Source of the DNA: Pachypanchax playfairii
Taxonomy: Eukaryota > Chordata > Actinopteri > Cyprinodontiformes > Aplocheilidae
Direction of reading: 5' to 3'
NCBI GenBank assembly: GCA_006937955.1
Contig: SSNP01000043.1
Coordinates: forward strand, 635,512 to 699,511
Length of the DNA stretch: 64,000 bases
This document shows positions 21,325 to 32,640 of this stretch, in pieces. The notes under the pieces are model-generated. The model was given only the letters and a program-made list of their open reading frames with translations. It made no database searches and was not told the DNA's origin. How positions within the stretch are numbered: position 1 is the stretch's first letter; every line of letters starts with the position of its first letter. A program made the translations under genes and the position numbers.

Positions 21325-22010
21325 CAACAACCAGACTGAAAGTTTGTGTGTCTGAGATGTGGTGATCAGCAGCACTGGAACACCACGAGCGGTTTCCTCT
21401 TCACACTGTTCACCTCATACTTCCAATACAACTGAGTCTACTCATGTGTAAAAATAGTCTAATAACCCTGCAGCTCTTGAGAATATCAGTGATTGACAAG
21501 AAGCTGATTACAGAGAACAGGTCAGTGTGTGAAATGCTGCAGAAATAACCACCTCATTCTAAACATCAGCAAAACAAAAGAAATGATTGTTGACTAACGG
21601 GTGGAGATGGTGGAGGAATCTAGGGACCTTGGAGTTCAGCTGAACTATAGACTAGACTGAAAACTCAGAACTGAAGAATCTTGAAGAAAGGACAGAACAG
21701 ACTCTACTTCTAGATGAAACAGAGATCCTTCAAAGCCTACTCCAAGATGTTTCTTATTTTGTATAAGTCTGTGGTGGAAGCTTTGCAACATCTGTTGGGG
21801 CAGCAGCATCAAAATTAGAGATTTAAAAAGAATTCAAAAAATAAATCCAGATAGCTTATTCTGTGCTGGGGATAAGTGTAGTTTCTTGACCTGCTTGTCC
21901 ATAGAGACAACACAGTGAAAGAAACAACAAAGTGTTAAAAGTATAGCAGAGGATGTTTCATGGAATCCACTACAACATGGCAGTTTCCTTGTGGTCTAAT
22001 TACAATTCAA
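21325..22010 (+). pseudogene. LINE reverse-transcriptase fragment, downstream part
   Basis: Plus-strand pieces of a LINE polymerase: GFLFTLFTSYFQYN near 21390, HLILNISKTKEMIVD near 21555, then the RLYF/VCWGGSI-type thumb region near 21700-21830, all with stops and shifts. Continues the fragment at 12225-12446 across the nested Tc1 element. Confidence 0.6.
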
Positions 22011-22599
22011 TTTGGCTTTATTTGTATAGTGTCATGTTATCTCTGGGAGAGTAGGTTTTTTTTAAATTTATTTAGGTCATTACATTAATTATCTGTAATT
22101 TTTATCATGAGTAAACTCTTCTCACAGTGGACATGGGGACACGTGGTCTTGTTTTGTCATGGCGTTGGTTTTATGTGGTAAATATTTGCCTCTTTCATTT
22201 ACTCCACATATTTTAACAGATGGAGGATAGTTGTCCATGGTGGAGTGGATGGGTTCTCCAGGCTCATAGTTTACCTTGATTGTGCCACCAACAACAGAAC
22301 TTCAACTGTTCTCGACAGCTTCTTATCTGCTGTAAGCCAATGTGTACCATCTCGAGTAAGGTACGTATAATACTGTACATTTTCTATGAGAAGTACATGA
22401 TTAATATAACATTTACTATTATTAGTAGTTTTTGAATCGTATTTATCTTCATAAAATACTATATTAATAGTTGTGGATAATCAATTTTCAGGTTAAATTT
22501 CAAAATAATTGTATAAGTTGATGCTGAACTGATGCATCATGTATGTAGGAGATTAAAGTACAATCATCAGATTCCTTGATCTTAAAATTATTGATAAAA

Positions 22600-23760
22600 A
22601 TACATAGTGGTGGGTATACTTTAAATGTGGTATATGGAATATTTTCATTAAAAGCAATATTTTTAACAAAATAAAACCTCCACGGGGTGTTTAGAGGGTT
22701 GTAGAATTAAAATACAGTATTTCCTTTAAAAATTATATTTGAAGTAAAATATTATAAAATATTAATTTTGACAGACACGACGTTGGCATTTTGTTTACAT
22801 CTACCAGTGTCAGGATCTCAGGAATGGTGTGTGGTGGTTGTTTTTGGTCTGCACTAACTCTCATTTCAGGGCGTGGCAGCAGCTGCTGAGTGGCTGCAGG
22901 TGTGGCTCGTTACCCAGCTCAGGAGAGCTGGGTATTTAAGCTGAGGAGGAACCAGAGGCAGACGCCAGTTTGTTCCACTACTTTGCGTGGTAACGTGTGG
23001 CCTGGATTATGCTCTGATTGTCTAACCATTATCAGTGTGTTTACCTGCCTTCTCCTTCCTCTCTCTAGTCCCGTCACCTGGAGCATCTCTCCAGACCTGA
23101 GTACCTCCGCGCTGGCCGTCTGCCACGCTGTTAGGAGGACTCTTCCTGTCACGGGTTCCTGAGTCGTGTTTCCCCAGCCTGGCTCCCTGTCTGTCTCTGG
23201 TCCCCTCAGGAGTCCACACCTGTCCTTACAGCGCTGCTCGCTGTCACCCCTGTCTCAACTACTGCCGTGGATTCATCATCATTCTCTGGATTAACTCACA
23301 GCTACTCTCTCCCTGGATCACCACCACCGCTGCTGGTTACCTGGATCCCTCCTCAAGACGTACAGCACCTCGCCTACTGTAAGTTCTCTGAGCACATTCC
23401 CAGTGCACCGCTGCTTGCTATATCACCACTGGAACTGCACATTACTAACCTGTCTTTCCTCCTCTGCCAGGACTTCGCCTGTGCCCAGTACCGGGTCCGG
23501 TTCTCCCTCCTCTGGCTCTGCGCCATGGTATATTCTACCTGTACCGCAATATCACTGTACATAATAAATCACTGTAACTGATTTCTGGAGTTGTGTGTTT
23601 GGGGTAACAACTTGGAGTTCAAAACAAACCTTAAATCATGACAACCAGCCAACAGCTGGCAAAGCAGTGGGTACCATTGTGGGTTGCCAGCACAGTGAGG
23701 CTGGTACTGTTGAGTCTGCAGGTCAAGCAGCTGGAAGCACCGGGGACATGTGGTGATTAT
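22600..23760 (+). repeat. interspersed repeat, copy A (split by a solo LTR)
   Basis: 22600-22807 plus 23644-23760 match 29275-28920 on the opposite strand: CCTCCACGGGGTGTTTAGAG / CCTCCACAGGGTGTTTAGAG, then GTTGGCATTTTG...CATCTACCAG, then GGTACCATTGTGGGTTGCC and CAGCTGGAAGC. The LTR at 22808-23643 was inserted at the ACCAG in the middle. No coding capacity. Confidence 0.7.
22808..23643 (+). repeat. solo gypsy LTR, target duplication ACCAG
   Basis: TGTCAGGATC to AATCATGACA, 836 bp, flanked by ACCAG at 22803-22807 and 23644-23648. It carries a perfect hairpin ACCCAGCTC-AGGA-GAGCTGGGT directly before TATTTAAG, then GCCAGTTTGTTCC about 30 nt later, and AATAAA near 23563. Same family as 26094-26947 and 62979-63800. 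Confidence 0.92.
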
Positions 23761-24057
23761 TGACCTTATTTACTTGCCATAGGGGGTTTCTCATGTAACG
23801 AGCAAGTTCTGTGTGGAAACGTTTTTATTAGCAGCTATTAGCGGCTAGCTAACACGTAGCTACATGTTGGTGAAGTGGAGGAGCTTCGGGCCACTTTTTG
23901 GACCGGAAGACACACCGCGGAGGATTTTATCGTATTTTTTTATTTTATTGGCTAAGTGGGGCGTGCAGGATGGTGTGTGAGGATCTTAAGAGGGGCTGCA
24001 GGAAGTTTTGGAGCCGCGGTGCAACTATGAGCTCTTTGCTATGGACTGAAACAGGTA

Positions 24058-24394
24058 CATTCTCAGAAATAGAGGTACGAGACAAGAATATATATATTTT
24101 AATTTAATGCATGCACATCTTTATTCATTTTTTTAAACCTTCTGTGTTCTGTCCTATAATGAGTGTTGCAACACCGGAATTTCCCCATTGTGGGACAAAT
24201 AAAGGATTTCTTATTTTATCTTATCTTGACCAGGGTTGCAGGTGCAGATGAAATGGTACAAATTTGTACTTTATATCAGTTTGAACACTCTAAGCGGCAT
24301 TTCTGACCATTTCTGTACTTTTGAGGGAACATTTTATAACAATTTACCTATAGGTACAAAAATGTTCTTGTCTCGTACCTCTATTTCTGAGAGT
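24058..24394. mobile_element. CACTA-type MITE
   Basis: Left end CATTCTCAGAAATAGAGG then TACGAGACAAGAA. The reverse complement of the right end is CACTCTCAGAAATAGAGG then TACGAGACAAGAA, giving about 31 bp with one mismatch. The flanks share TA as a possible 2-bp target duplication. No coding sequence. The terminus differs by one base from that of the large CACTA element at 33192-45655 over 13 bp. The MITE spans an L2-type tail (GGAATTTCCCCATTGTGGGA near 24175, with TTATC repeats). Confidence 0.7.
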
Positions 24395-24471
24395 GTAGGA
24401 GCTGCTTTTATCAGAGTCAGTGTATGATCAGCGGGGCTGGAGAGCATGATTAGTGAACTGAACTCATGATA

Positions 24472-24831
24472 CAGTGGTTTGTAAAAGTATTCGGCCCCCT
24501 TGAACTTTTCCACATTTTGTCACATTACGGCCACAAACATGAATCAATTTTATTGGAATTCCACATGAAAGACCAATACAAAGTGGTGTACACGTGAGAA
24601 GTGGAATGAAAATCATACATGATTCCAAACATGTTTTACAAATAAATAACTGAAAAGTGGTGTGTGTGTAATTATTCAGCCCCCTTTGGTCTGAGTGCAG
24701 TCAGTTGCCCATAGACATTGCCTGATGAGTGCTAATGACTAAATGAAGTGCACCTGTGAATTTCACATGGAATTCCAATAAAATTGATTCATGTTTGTGG
24801 CTGTAATGTGACAAACTTTTGCAAGCCACTG
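24472..24831. mobile_element. Tc1-type MITE
   Basis: Starts CAGTGGTTTGTAAAAGTATT after TA. The reverse complement of the right end starts CAGTGGCTTGCAAAAGTTTG. A second pair of inverted segments, GAATCAATTTTATTGGAATT and AATTCCAATAAAATTGATTC, lies inside. No transposase. Confidence 0.8.
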
Positions 24832-26093
24832 TGTTTTATTCGGATCGGGGATCTGAGTGGGTTTGTTGATGAATATTTGGCCTGAACATCGGAGCGCTCG
24901 CGTGCGGGGGGGGGTTAAACGAGCTGGTACCCAGAAGGCTGAAGGCTTCATACCGTGTCATTGTGTTCCGAGTTCTATATCCCACCTTTAATGGTCTTAG
25001 TAGGCCATGTTAGTTGTGGTCTTGATCCCATTAATATAAAAATGTGAACAGTACGGTTTAAGTGAATCAGAACATTTACATCGTAGTCCAGAAATGTATT
25101 TTATTTTGTCTTTCTTAATCATCTTGTTAAATAACAGGTTGTAAAAGACTTCAACAACTTGACATGTGCTTGTAAAAGTTTACAAAGTCAATTTAAAGAT
25201 TACCTATAAAGATTAAAGTTGGTTTTAGGTTCATTTTGACATCAAGCTTGCTAAAATCTGTGTGTGGTGTATTTCATGTTGGTAAGATTAAGTTCTAGGA
25301 GTCTTTATAGTAACTACCATCTTCTTACTTCTACAGATCTGACAAGGGGGCGAAAATGAGATGGTGGCTCGATTCATGGTCCAAACTCGTGGAGAGAACA
25401 GGAATTCTCACATAACTGGAAGGAGTGTTCATAATCAGAGGTAAGGAAGGTGTAAAAAACTTATAGTTCAACAACTTTTTTTTTGGAGCAAATAATCATT
25501 AAGTCTCAGTGGTCTCTTCAGTCTGACAATTTGATAGAAAATATGTCCATCTTGTTGAGTGAGCAGTGTTTGAAAATGCAATATATGTTGTCTTTCAGAA
25601 TGGAGCGCTTTTGGAGAGATGAGAATATGAGAATGTCCTTGATTTCTACTACAACATCTTTCTCCAAATGGAGGCTGATGGATTCAATGATTCAACCTAT
25701 GTTAAACGTTTGTCAGTTTCATGTTCTATATTTCAGGTTGAGGAGGATATTGGTGTGGACTGGGAAGGTCCACATGCTCCCTGCACATTTAATATCAGAG
25801 TACCTGAGATCCAACTTTAGCATCCATTAAGTGTGGAAGACCTTGCAGCTCTACGACACCCTGGTGTTCCTTTAAGTCAAGCACTAGGAGTATATATGGA
25901 GACTGTTCAAACCCTCAATGCTTTGACTCAAGCATGATGTTATTTGACAAAATAAAACTGAGTCGCAGGAAAATGTTTATTGAATTCTGAGGAATTTCAT
26001 GGATTTCTGTCTAATGTGGTCCTAAAATGTGATCTGATCTTCAAAGTCACAATCACAGTCTGCTGAAACTAAAAACACTCAAATAATTGTTTC

Positions 26094-26947
26094 TGTCATG
26101 GTATACTACCAGGCGGGGTTTGTTTTGAGCTCCAAGTGCGACCCAACTCCAAACATACACAAGACTGAGATCGGTTTACAGTGTTTATTTATGTACAGTG
26201 CTCCAAACGTGACAACAACAGTAACTGTACATATAGAATAGTGCCAGGACGGGAACTGGTGCGGGGCAGGAACGGTCCTGGTTGTGAGAGAGAGAGAGAC
26301 GTTAGTGACAGGTGGAGATACCAGCTGCGGTGTGCGGGGATCGTGCTCTGTAAACTCACGGTGACGAGAAGCCGTGCTGTCGTGAGGAGGGATCCGTAGG
26401 CGCTGCCGCAGGGGGTGATGATCCAGGCTGTCCGAACGTTGGTTTAGTGCGTCCGGCTCCAGGGGCTGTCTGCACAGTCGATACTGTGGCAGGAGTGACA
26501 GCAGCGCGGTGACCGGTGAGGTGTGGATCCAGAGGGGACCAGAGACAGACAGGAAGCCAGGGAGAGAGCCAGTTGCGTACACCGCAACTCGAGCGTGAGA
26601 ACCGTGGAGAGTCAGTCCGGTAGAACGGTAGTGAGCTGTCCACGTCGAGGCGCCGGTAACTGGAGGAACGCTCCAGGACACGGGGCTGAGAGTAAGGGAG
26701 GAGAAGGCAGGTTAGTTACAACTAACAATATAATCTGTCACTCAATATCTCTGGCCACTCTGTTACCACGGAAGTTAGTGGAACAAACTGGCGTCTGTCT
26801 GTGGTTCCTCCTCTGCTTAAGTACCCAGCTCTCCTGAGCTGGGTAATGATCCACACCTGAATCCTCTGATGAGCTGCTGCCACGCCCTGCAAAACAATTA
26901 GTGCAGACAACCAACCACCACACCCACCAGCAGCAGAGATCCTGACA
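26094..26947 (-). repeat. solo gypsy LTR, target duplication GTTTC
   Basis: Plus strand TGTCATGG to TCCTGACA, 854 bp, flanked by GTTTC at 26089-26093 and 26948-26952. In element sense it has the ACCCAGCTC/GAGCTGGGT hairpin, TACTTAAG and GCCAGTTTGTTCC. Open frames inside are LTR sequence, not genes. Confidence 0.92.
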
Positions 26948-26997
26948 GTTTCATGTTAGCGAACACACCATGTAAACATTCATAGTTCAGGTGGAAA

Positions 26998-27115
26998 CAG
27001 TATGTGAACCCTTGGATTTAATAACAGGTTGATACTCCTTTGTTAGATCAGATTACTTTTTATGACCAAATTGTCCAGAAATTCCAAAGGTTTCACAAAC
27101 TTTTTCATGCAACTG
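26998..27115. mobile_element. short Tc1-like MITE remnant
   Basis: CAGTATGTGAACCCTTGG at the left, CAACTG followed by TA at the right, with inverted matches GTGAACCCTTGG / GTGAAACCTTTGG. 118 bp, non-coding, internally reduced. Confidence 0.5.
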
Positions 27116-27596
27116 TACATTCTTCTGCAGAAGCTTTCACTGACATTTACCTGATCATCAAGTCAAAAGTTACTATATTGGGAAAGCATACTAATGACTG
27201 CCATAGTTGTTAGGATAAGTTGAAAGAAATGCTGCACATTTTAATTAACCTATCAATTGTTCAAGGAGGAAAATGGGGTGGCAGTTCTCATAACTTCTTC
27301 ATTTTGTAATATGTATCTATCCATTTAAAAACTTCAATTAAATACAAGTGGTTGTAAAGTTGTACTTTTTATTAATACAGATGTACTTTAAAACTTTGGG
27401 ACCTGCATGCAAGTGGAATCTTCATTAAAAACACATTTTTACTTTTATATTAACTGCTAAGTGAACAATGTTTTAGCGAAGATTAATCCAACAATAGACA
27501 AAATGGATTTACTATTTTTGCAAAAGTATAAAAAAGAGATAATGCAATGCATCTCTAACAAAACTAACTAACTTGAACCATAGGACTACAGTAACC

Positions 27597-27892
27597 CCGG
27601 GCTCACACTGCATCCAGATCCGGTCCGGTGCGGACCCCGCAGGTATTCTGTTAGATTAAGATCCCTTTTGAAGGCTCACAGTAGCTCCGCGCGGTGCGGG
27701 TCCGGTTACGGGGGCCATACGGCACTACGGAAAGAATCCGCAAAGTTCAATTTTTTCCGGACGCCGGAGATTTCCGTTTCCGTTTCCGCACCCAGCACCG
27801 GAGCTGGCCGCATTCCCTATCTGGAGCAGATGTGAGTGGTAGCTTGTGGAAAAACCGCACCAAAGCCGTTCCGTAGGCAGTGTGAGCCCGGC
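27597..27892. mobile_element. GC-rich MITE with short inverted ends
   Basis: CCGGGCTCACACTGC at the left and GCAGTGTGAGCCCGG at the right, about 296 bp, rich in CCG/CGG compared with its AT-rich flanks. Superfamily not determinable from this copy (hAT or Harbinger are likely). Confidence 0.75.
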
Positions 27893-28244
27893 GTAAAGGT
27901 TTTCTTATATCAGATCAAAACCTGGATCCGCTGAGCTGAGGCAGGCCTCTAACTCTGTACTCTCGGTAATGCCCAGGAAGACGAAGTGTCTCAAAACAAG
28001 TTGCAGATTTGGGCAAGTCTGTGTTAACGATTTCCACTGTGAGTTCTTTAGACACGAGCTCCCATATGGTCCAGAACTTGGCTGCAAGCTGCTGTGTAAT
28101 GTGCCTTCTTCTATTACAGTGCATGTCTTTTTAGTTTATACACTTAAAGATAAATAAAACATCCTAATTATTTCAAAAGATTTGAATATCATTTTCAATG
28201 AAGTTCCTCAGATATCCTGCAACTCTGCATTTGGCATCTAAGGA

Positions 28245-28310
28245 TCACTCCTCTTCCTCCTCCTCATCATCATCCTCCATGACAGGCCACACAATTCTTT
28301 GTATGAGTGA
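28245..28310 (-). pseudogene. unrecognised terminal exon candidate with acidic tail
   Basis: A TTTTTGCAG acceptor (28311-28319 on the plus strand, reversed) precedes 22 codons reading SLIQRIVWPVM, then a run of three Asp and six Glu, then stop. The strong acceptor and clean acidic C-terminus look like a real last exon, but I found no partner exon and do not recognise the protein. Confidence 0.3.
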
Positions 28311-28676
28311 CTGCAAAAATAAATCATTGACATCTTTTAGGGCAAATTTTCAACTATATATAAACTCTAAGATTTGAATTAGTTCACAAGTTCAAGAAGG
28401 TTTGCCCCTTTTTAATTTTTTTTTAACAGCTGGACTATAAAGAGAAGGTCCATACAGCCATTTTAAGGCTTAGGACTGAGAGGGTTAATAAGATTTTTCT
28501 TGGTAAACGTTATTGGCCCAGTGTTGCATTATTACATTTCAGTTGTATAATTAAGGTAACAGCTCAAAAGAAAATTATTTTAGTAACACTAACCCATACA
28601 AATATTGAATTTGACCAAATCAATTCTTTAAATCAATATACTGCCCTAAAATAAAGGACTTTGCACACAAAGTTGC

Positions 28677-28915
28677 ACAGCGGGTACGGAAAGTATTCAG
28701 ACCCCCGTCAATTTTTCCCTCTTTGTTATATTGCAGCCATTTGCTTAAATCATTTAAATGAATTGTTTTCCTCTTTAATGTACACACAGCACCCCATATT
28801 GACAAAAAATCCCCTTTTTTTGAAATTTTTGCAGATTTATTAAAAAAGAAAAACTCCTAAGTATTCAGACCCTTTGCTGTGACACTCCTATATTTAACTG
28901 TACTGTTCTGCACAC
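28677..28915. mobile_element. Tc1-type end fragment
   Basis: CAGCGGGTACGGAAAGTATT then CAGACCCC, followed by sequence typical of Tc1-like left ends; AAGTATTCAGACCC recurs near 28860 as an inner direct repeat. No right terminus or transposase. Confidence 0.65.
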
Positions 28916-28919
28916 CTTT

Positions 28920-29275
28920 TCGCGATGACATCACACTTTTCCACAAATGACCCTGCTAGTCACATGTTGGGGCACATATCCCCGGGGCTTCCAGCTGCTC
29001 GACATGCCGACTCCGCCCCCTCCACAGTACCAGCCTTGATGTGCTGGACTATTTACCATATTAGGCAACCCGCAATGGTGCCCGCTACTCTGCCAGCTAT
29101 TGGCTGGTAGATGCCAACATTGTGCCCGTTAGAATAAATATTTTATTATATTTTACTTCAAATATAATTTCTAAAGAAAATAGTGTATTTTCATTCTACA
29201 ACCCTCTAAACACCCTGTGGAGGTGTTTTGTTGTTAAAATATTGTTTTTTATGGAAATGTCCCATATTGCCCCTT
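28920..29275 (-). repeat. interspersed repeat, copy B
   Basis: Reverse-complement partner of 22600-22807 plus 23644-23760, here uninterrupted, so it shows the empty site of the solo LTR in copy A (CATCTACCAGCCAATAGCTG on the minus strand). Confidence 0.7.
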
Positions 29276-29943
29276 TAGTTGTAGTTGTTGTTTACAGTGG
29301 CTCTTTAAAGACAAATGTCTAAATGTTCCTGATCAAAGTAGTTTTCTTTTTATTTAAAATGTTGGGCAATATCTGTATGTTTTTGAGTAACCTGCCAGGC
29401 TATGCTGTAAAGTCTGTGGTCTTTGCATGTTTGACCAGCTAGTGAGTGTGTGTTTGCACAAGCTCATGATTTATCCCTGAAGCAGCTGACCAAATACGCA
29501 GATGTAAACCATGGTTCCTAAGGTTACCAAGGACAGGGCAAGTGACATGCTCTGTTTCTGTGAAAACTGCTACTGGCTGTGCATCCATCCATGTGAGCTG
29601 ATAAGAAGCAGAGACTGGGTTTACCTGCCTTGCTTAGACAGTAGAGTCAAAGGAAATAAGAACCTGGTCAACTGAAAAATTTTAAAGAAAAAGTCTGATC
29701 ATAAAACAATTAATTTTGTAAAACTTTCTTCATTACAATTCAATTTGAAAATCATTTTTCAAACATTTAGACAACTATATTACAGAAAAAAGGCTTTATA
29801 TGTATGTTAGGAAATTTTAGGGATGTTTTGAAATGGACCCAATTGAGTTAAGACGTTTCTTTCTTTTGTCAATCTGTTTATTAGGATTTTGGAAACAAAA
29901 TGAACAAAAGACCTGAACATAAATCTACCTACAAGCAATAGAA
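29276..29943. other. no gene seen
   Basis: AT-rich, no domain, splice-flanked exon or repeat that I can name. Confidence 0.5.
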
Positions 29944-30149
29944 CAGGGGTGTCCAACTCCAGGCCTCGAGGGCCACTATCCTGCACAATTTAGATGTTCC
30001 TCTGCTTCAACACACCTGCTGCAGATGAACAGGTCGTTAACAGGCCTCTACAGGACTTGCTGAGAGGTTTGAATCAGGTGTGTTGAAGCAGGAGAACCTC
30101 TAAAATGTGCAGGATAGTGGCTCTCGAGGCCTGGAGTTGGACACCCCTG
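29944..30149. mobile_element. hAT MITE with perfect 8-bp target duplication
   Basis: CAGGGGTGTCCAACTCCAGG at the left and CCTGGAGTTGGACACCCCTG at the right are perfect inverted repeats, extending imperfectly through GGCCACTATCCTGCAC. The flanks are CAATAGAA at 29936-29943 and 30150-30157. 206 bp, no coding sequence. Confidence 0.93.
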
Positions 30150-30712
30150 CAATAGAACCTTATATAAGTATATACCAATTACTGGTCAGCCTTCATAGAT
30201 GCAAATACAAATCCCCTCGTTTTTTCTACTCATAACATTAAAGAGTCCATTTCATACAAATTTCATGACTTTGTGGTGATTTCTTAACCTGTAATATGAA
30301 CATTTTATATCTAAAAAACAGGTTCCGTCAGGCTTCGGGGAGCAACTCATTAATATTCATTTTCACAATTTGCTGGACTCTGATTGGCTAACAAACTAGC
30401 CTGTGAGAGCAAGGTATATTCTGGAATAGCACTACAACTTGTGGCAGCTTGTTGGAGTAGCTCTGTGACATTGCTAGCATTTTTTTGTTCTTTTTGAATG
30501 TTTCTTGCTGGTTTTTTCTTCTGAAATATTATTTCTGAGATACTTTTTTATTCTGATTTGGGTGCTGTGCTGATTGAGAGGTTTTTTTTATACATAGTTT
30601 TTACTTTTTTGCCACTTGTTATGATGCGGCACCATGGCAATGAGAGGCTTGTTTACAGGAAAGAGCAGATTCAAGTCATTTCTGTGACCATTGTGAGCTT
30701 TTCTTCCATTAA

Positions 30713-31502
30713 AGCCATAGTGCGTAACTTCTGTAACTTCTGTCGCCCCCTAGCGGAATTTTTGCGTCATTACAACAATAAAGCTGGCGCTTCCATATGA
30801 CGTAAGCCCAGCTGCCACCGCTTTATCTCTGCCGTTGTTATTCCAACCGGTATCTGTCTTAATCAAGCTTCAAATTCAGTCTGTTTACTTTACCTGGCTC
30901 TATATTTGTTTCAATAAATATCATTTCATTGTTGAAAAAATCAGCTAATCAGCTGGAACTTCGGCGCTCTGGGTTTCATCTGGTGCGCATTTTATATTTT
31001 GACAGTGTGTGCGGACCTGCAGACCACTTATGTGCACCCCTGAACATCAGCCAGATCTCTTCTCTCCACCGAGGAAAAGCGACGCCGATACAAATTCGCG
31101 TTTGCCTTCTCCTTCGGTCACTTTCCTTCTTAGCCAATAGTCCCTCTGCCGAACGTCCAGGAATTTTTTTTTTTTTTCGTGGTAGGATCCACTTCCCGAT
31201 AAGTGTCTCTCGGCTGTTTATTTGGATTCTCCGCCATGTCGACCTTCACGTTCTGCCGGCTGCTACGAGACACTGCGTTCTATTTCTTATTATTTTTCTT
31301 GTTGTGACATAAAAGACGTAATTTCATGTGCGACAGCGCGGGAATGTCGCACCCGACACGCAAAGTAAAAATGATATATATTGAAAAATACCATGAGATG
31401 TTTGAGGAGCCGATCGGCTTAATCTGCATTGTGTCATCTCCTCTGATAGTGGCTTGGCTGAAACGGACATCCACGGACATGTAAAAGTTACGCACTACAG
31501 CT
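30713..31502. mobile_element. TTAA-target non-autonomous transposon (790 bp)
   Basis: TTAA at 30709-30712 and 31503-31506. Ends AGCCATAGTGCGTAACTT and, reversed, AGCTGTAGTGCGTAACTT. The TTAA duplication fits piggyBac or Kolobok types. A 127-residue open frame inside (30929-31312) has no transposase motif. Confidence 0.75.
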
Positions 31503-31589
31503 TTAACTAACTAACTAACTAACTAACTGACATTTCAAATAAATTTCATATAATCTTCAAACTGAAACCCTTGATCCCCGATGAGCTAG
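31503..31589. repeat. (AACT)n tract and flank
   Basis: About five AACT units follow the TTAA at 31503; the rest is AT-rich. Confidence 0.7.
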
Positions 31590-32640
31590 AAAGAAGAAGA
31601 CATGGATGAAGAGCAGGAGCAGAGTGAAGAGAGAGAAAGAGGAAGTTTAAACCTTCACTTCCATCAGTCAGATTGATAAATGTGAGATCTCTTTGTTAAC
31701 AAAATGGATGAACTTGAAACTCTGTTGAAGAACCAGCCAGAGTATCAGGAATGCAGCATCATGTGTTTTACTGAGACATGGCTAAAGGAACATATCCTGG
31801 ACTCCAGTGTGTCTCTGTCTGGCTTTCAAACAATACGGACAGACAGAGATTTGAAAAGGAGTGGCAAAAGAAAAGAAGGTGGAATCGCTATATTATTAAT
31901 TATTAATAAAAAATGGTGTCATCCTGGACATGCTGTTGTGAAATATCGTCTCTGCAGTCCATTAAACTTTTTGGCTGTTGGTTTTTATCCATATTACCTA
32001 ACAAGGGAGTTCACCAGTGTTATTATAGTAGCAGTTTACATTCCACCATCAGCTAATGCTAAGTCTGCATGTGACACCATTGGCTCAACTGTTGCTAAGC
32101 TACAAACACAGCCCCCAAATGCATTTGTGGCAATATCTGGAGACTTTAATCATGCCTCTCTCTCCTCTACACTGCCAACATTTCAACAGTTTGTCAGCTG
32201 CTCCACCAGAGAAAACAAAACACTGGACTTGTTCTATGTAAATATCAGAGATGCATACAGGTCCTTTGCACGACCTGCTCTTGGCAAGGCAGACCATAAT
32301 CTTGTTTTTCTCTGCTCAATCTACAAACCCATTGTCCAAAGGCAAAAAGAACTGTGAGGAGGTGGTCACAGGAAGCTGAAGAACTTCCTCGAGGATGTTT
32401 TGAGGCTACCGACTGGGATGAACTCTGTGAGCCACAAGGAGAGGACATCAATTCTATGACTGAGTGTGTGACTGACTATTTAAACTTCTGTGTGGACAAC
32501 ATCATTCCCACCAGAACAGTGAATACTTCCCCAATAATAAACCCTGGATCACCAGTGACCTGAAAGAACTGCTGAACAAGAAACAAAGAGCTTTCAGGGA
32601 GGGAGACAGGGATGCATTAAAAAGTGTACAAAAAGAGACT
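31590..32640 (+). mobile_element. LINE fragment with apurinic endonuclease domain
   Basis: 31704-32342 encodes an endonuclease/exonuclease/phosphatase domain: MCFTETWLKEH (catalytic Glu), IIVAVYIPPSAN, AISGDFNHA (Asp/Asn) and ALGKADHNLVFL (terminal Asp-His). A frame change near 32345 leads to RRWSQEAEELPRGCFEATDW and the linker to about 32630. The reverse transcriptase of this family is absent here. The same family is at 12482-13500 and, by its polymerase, at 12225/21325. Confidence 0.8.

Larger units (their letters stand above)
22220..25937 (+). pseudogene. multi-exon integrase-core (rve/DDE) gene, decayed
   Basis: Exon 22220-22361 (AACAG acceptor, GTACGT donor) reads WRIVVHGGVDGFSRLIVYL then DCATNNRTSTVLDSFLSAV, with the first catalytic Asp. 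Exon 25337-25440 (CTACAG / GTAAGG) holds SDKG, the second Asp, and, after a frame shift, FMVQTRGENRNSHITGRSV. Exon from 25599 (TTTCAG) starts MERFWRD with the catalytic Glu and continues, shifted, as VLDFYYNIFLQMEADG. A last exon 25737-25937 ends in LTQA and has one stop. Phases agree between exons. The order matches a Ginger/rve-like integrase protein seen in many fish; the biological role is unknown. A solo LTR, a CACTA MITE and a Tc1 MITE lie in the large intron. Confidence 0.7.

Noticed and set aside
26106..26681. 191-residue open frame
   Set aside because: Lies wholly inside a solo LTR with a clean target duplication; LTR sequence of this family is Pro/Ser-rich in several frames.
27905..28124. 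Possible BEL/gypsy integrase tail (ITQQLAAKFWTIWE on the minus strand)
   Set aside because: The similarity to an integrase C-terminus is short and I could not find any neighbouring integrase motif.
31280..31312. Coding capacity of the 790-bp TTAA element
   Set aside because: The 127-residue frame has low complexity (Phe/Leu-rich) and no transposase motif.
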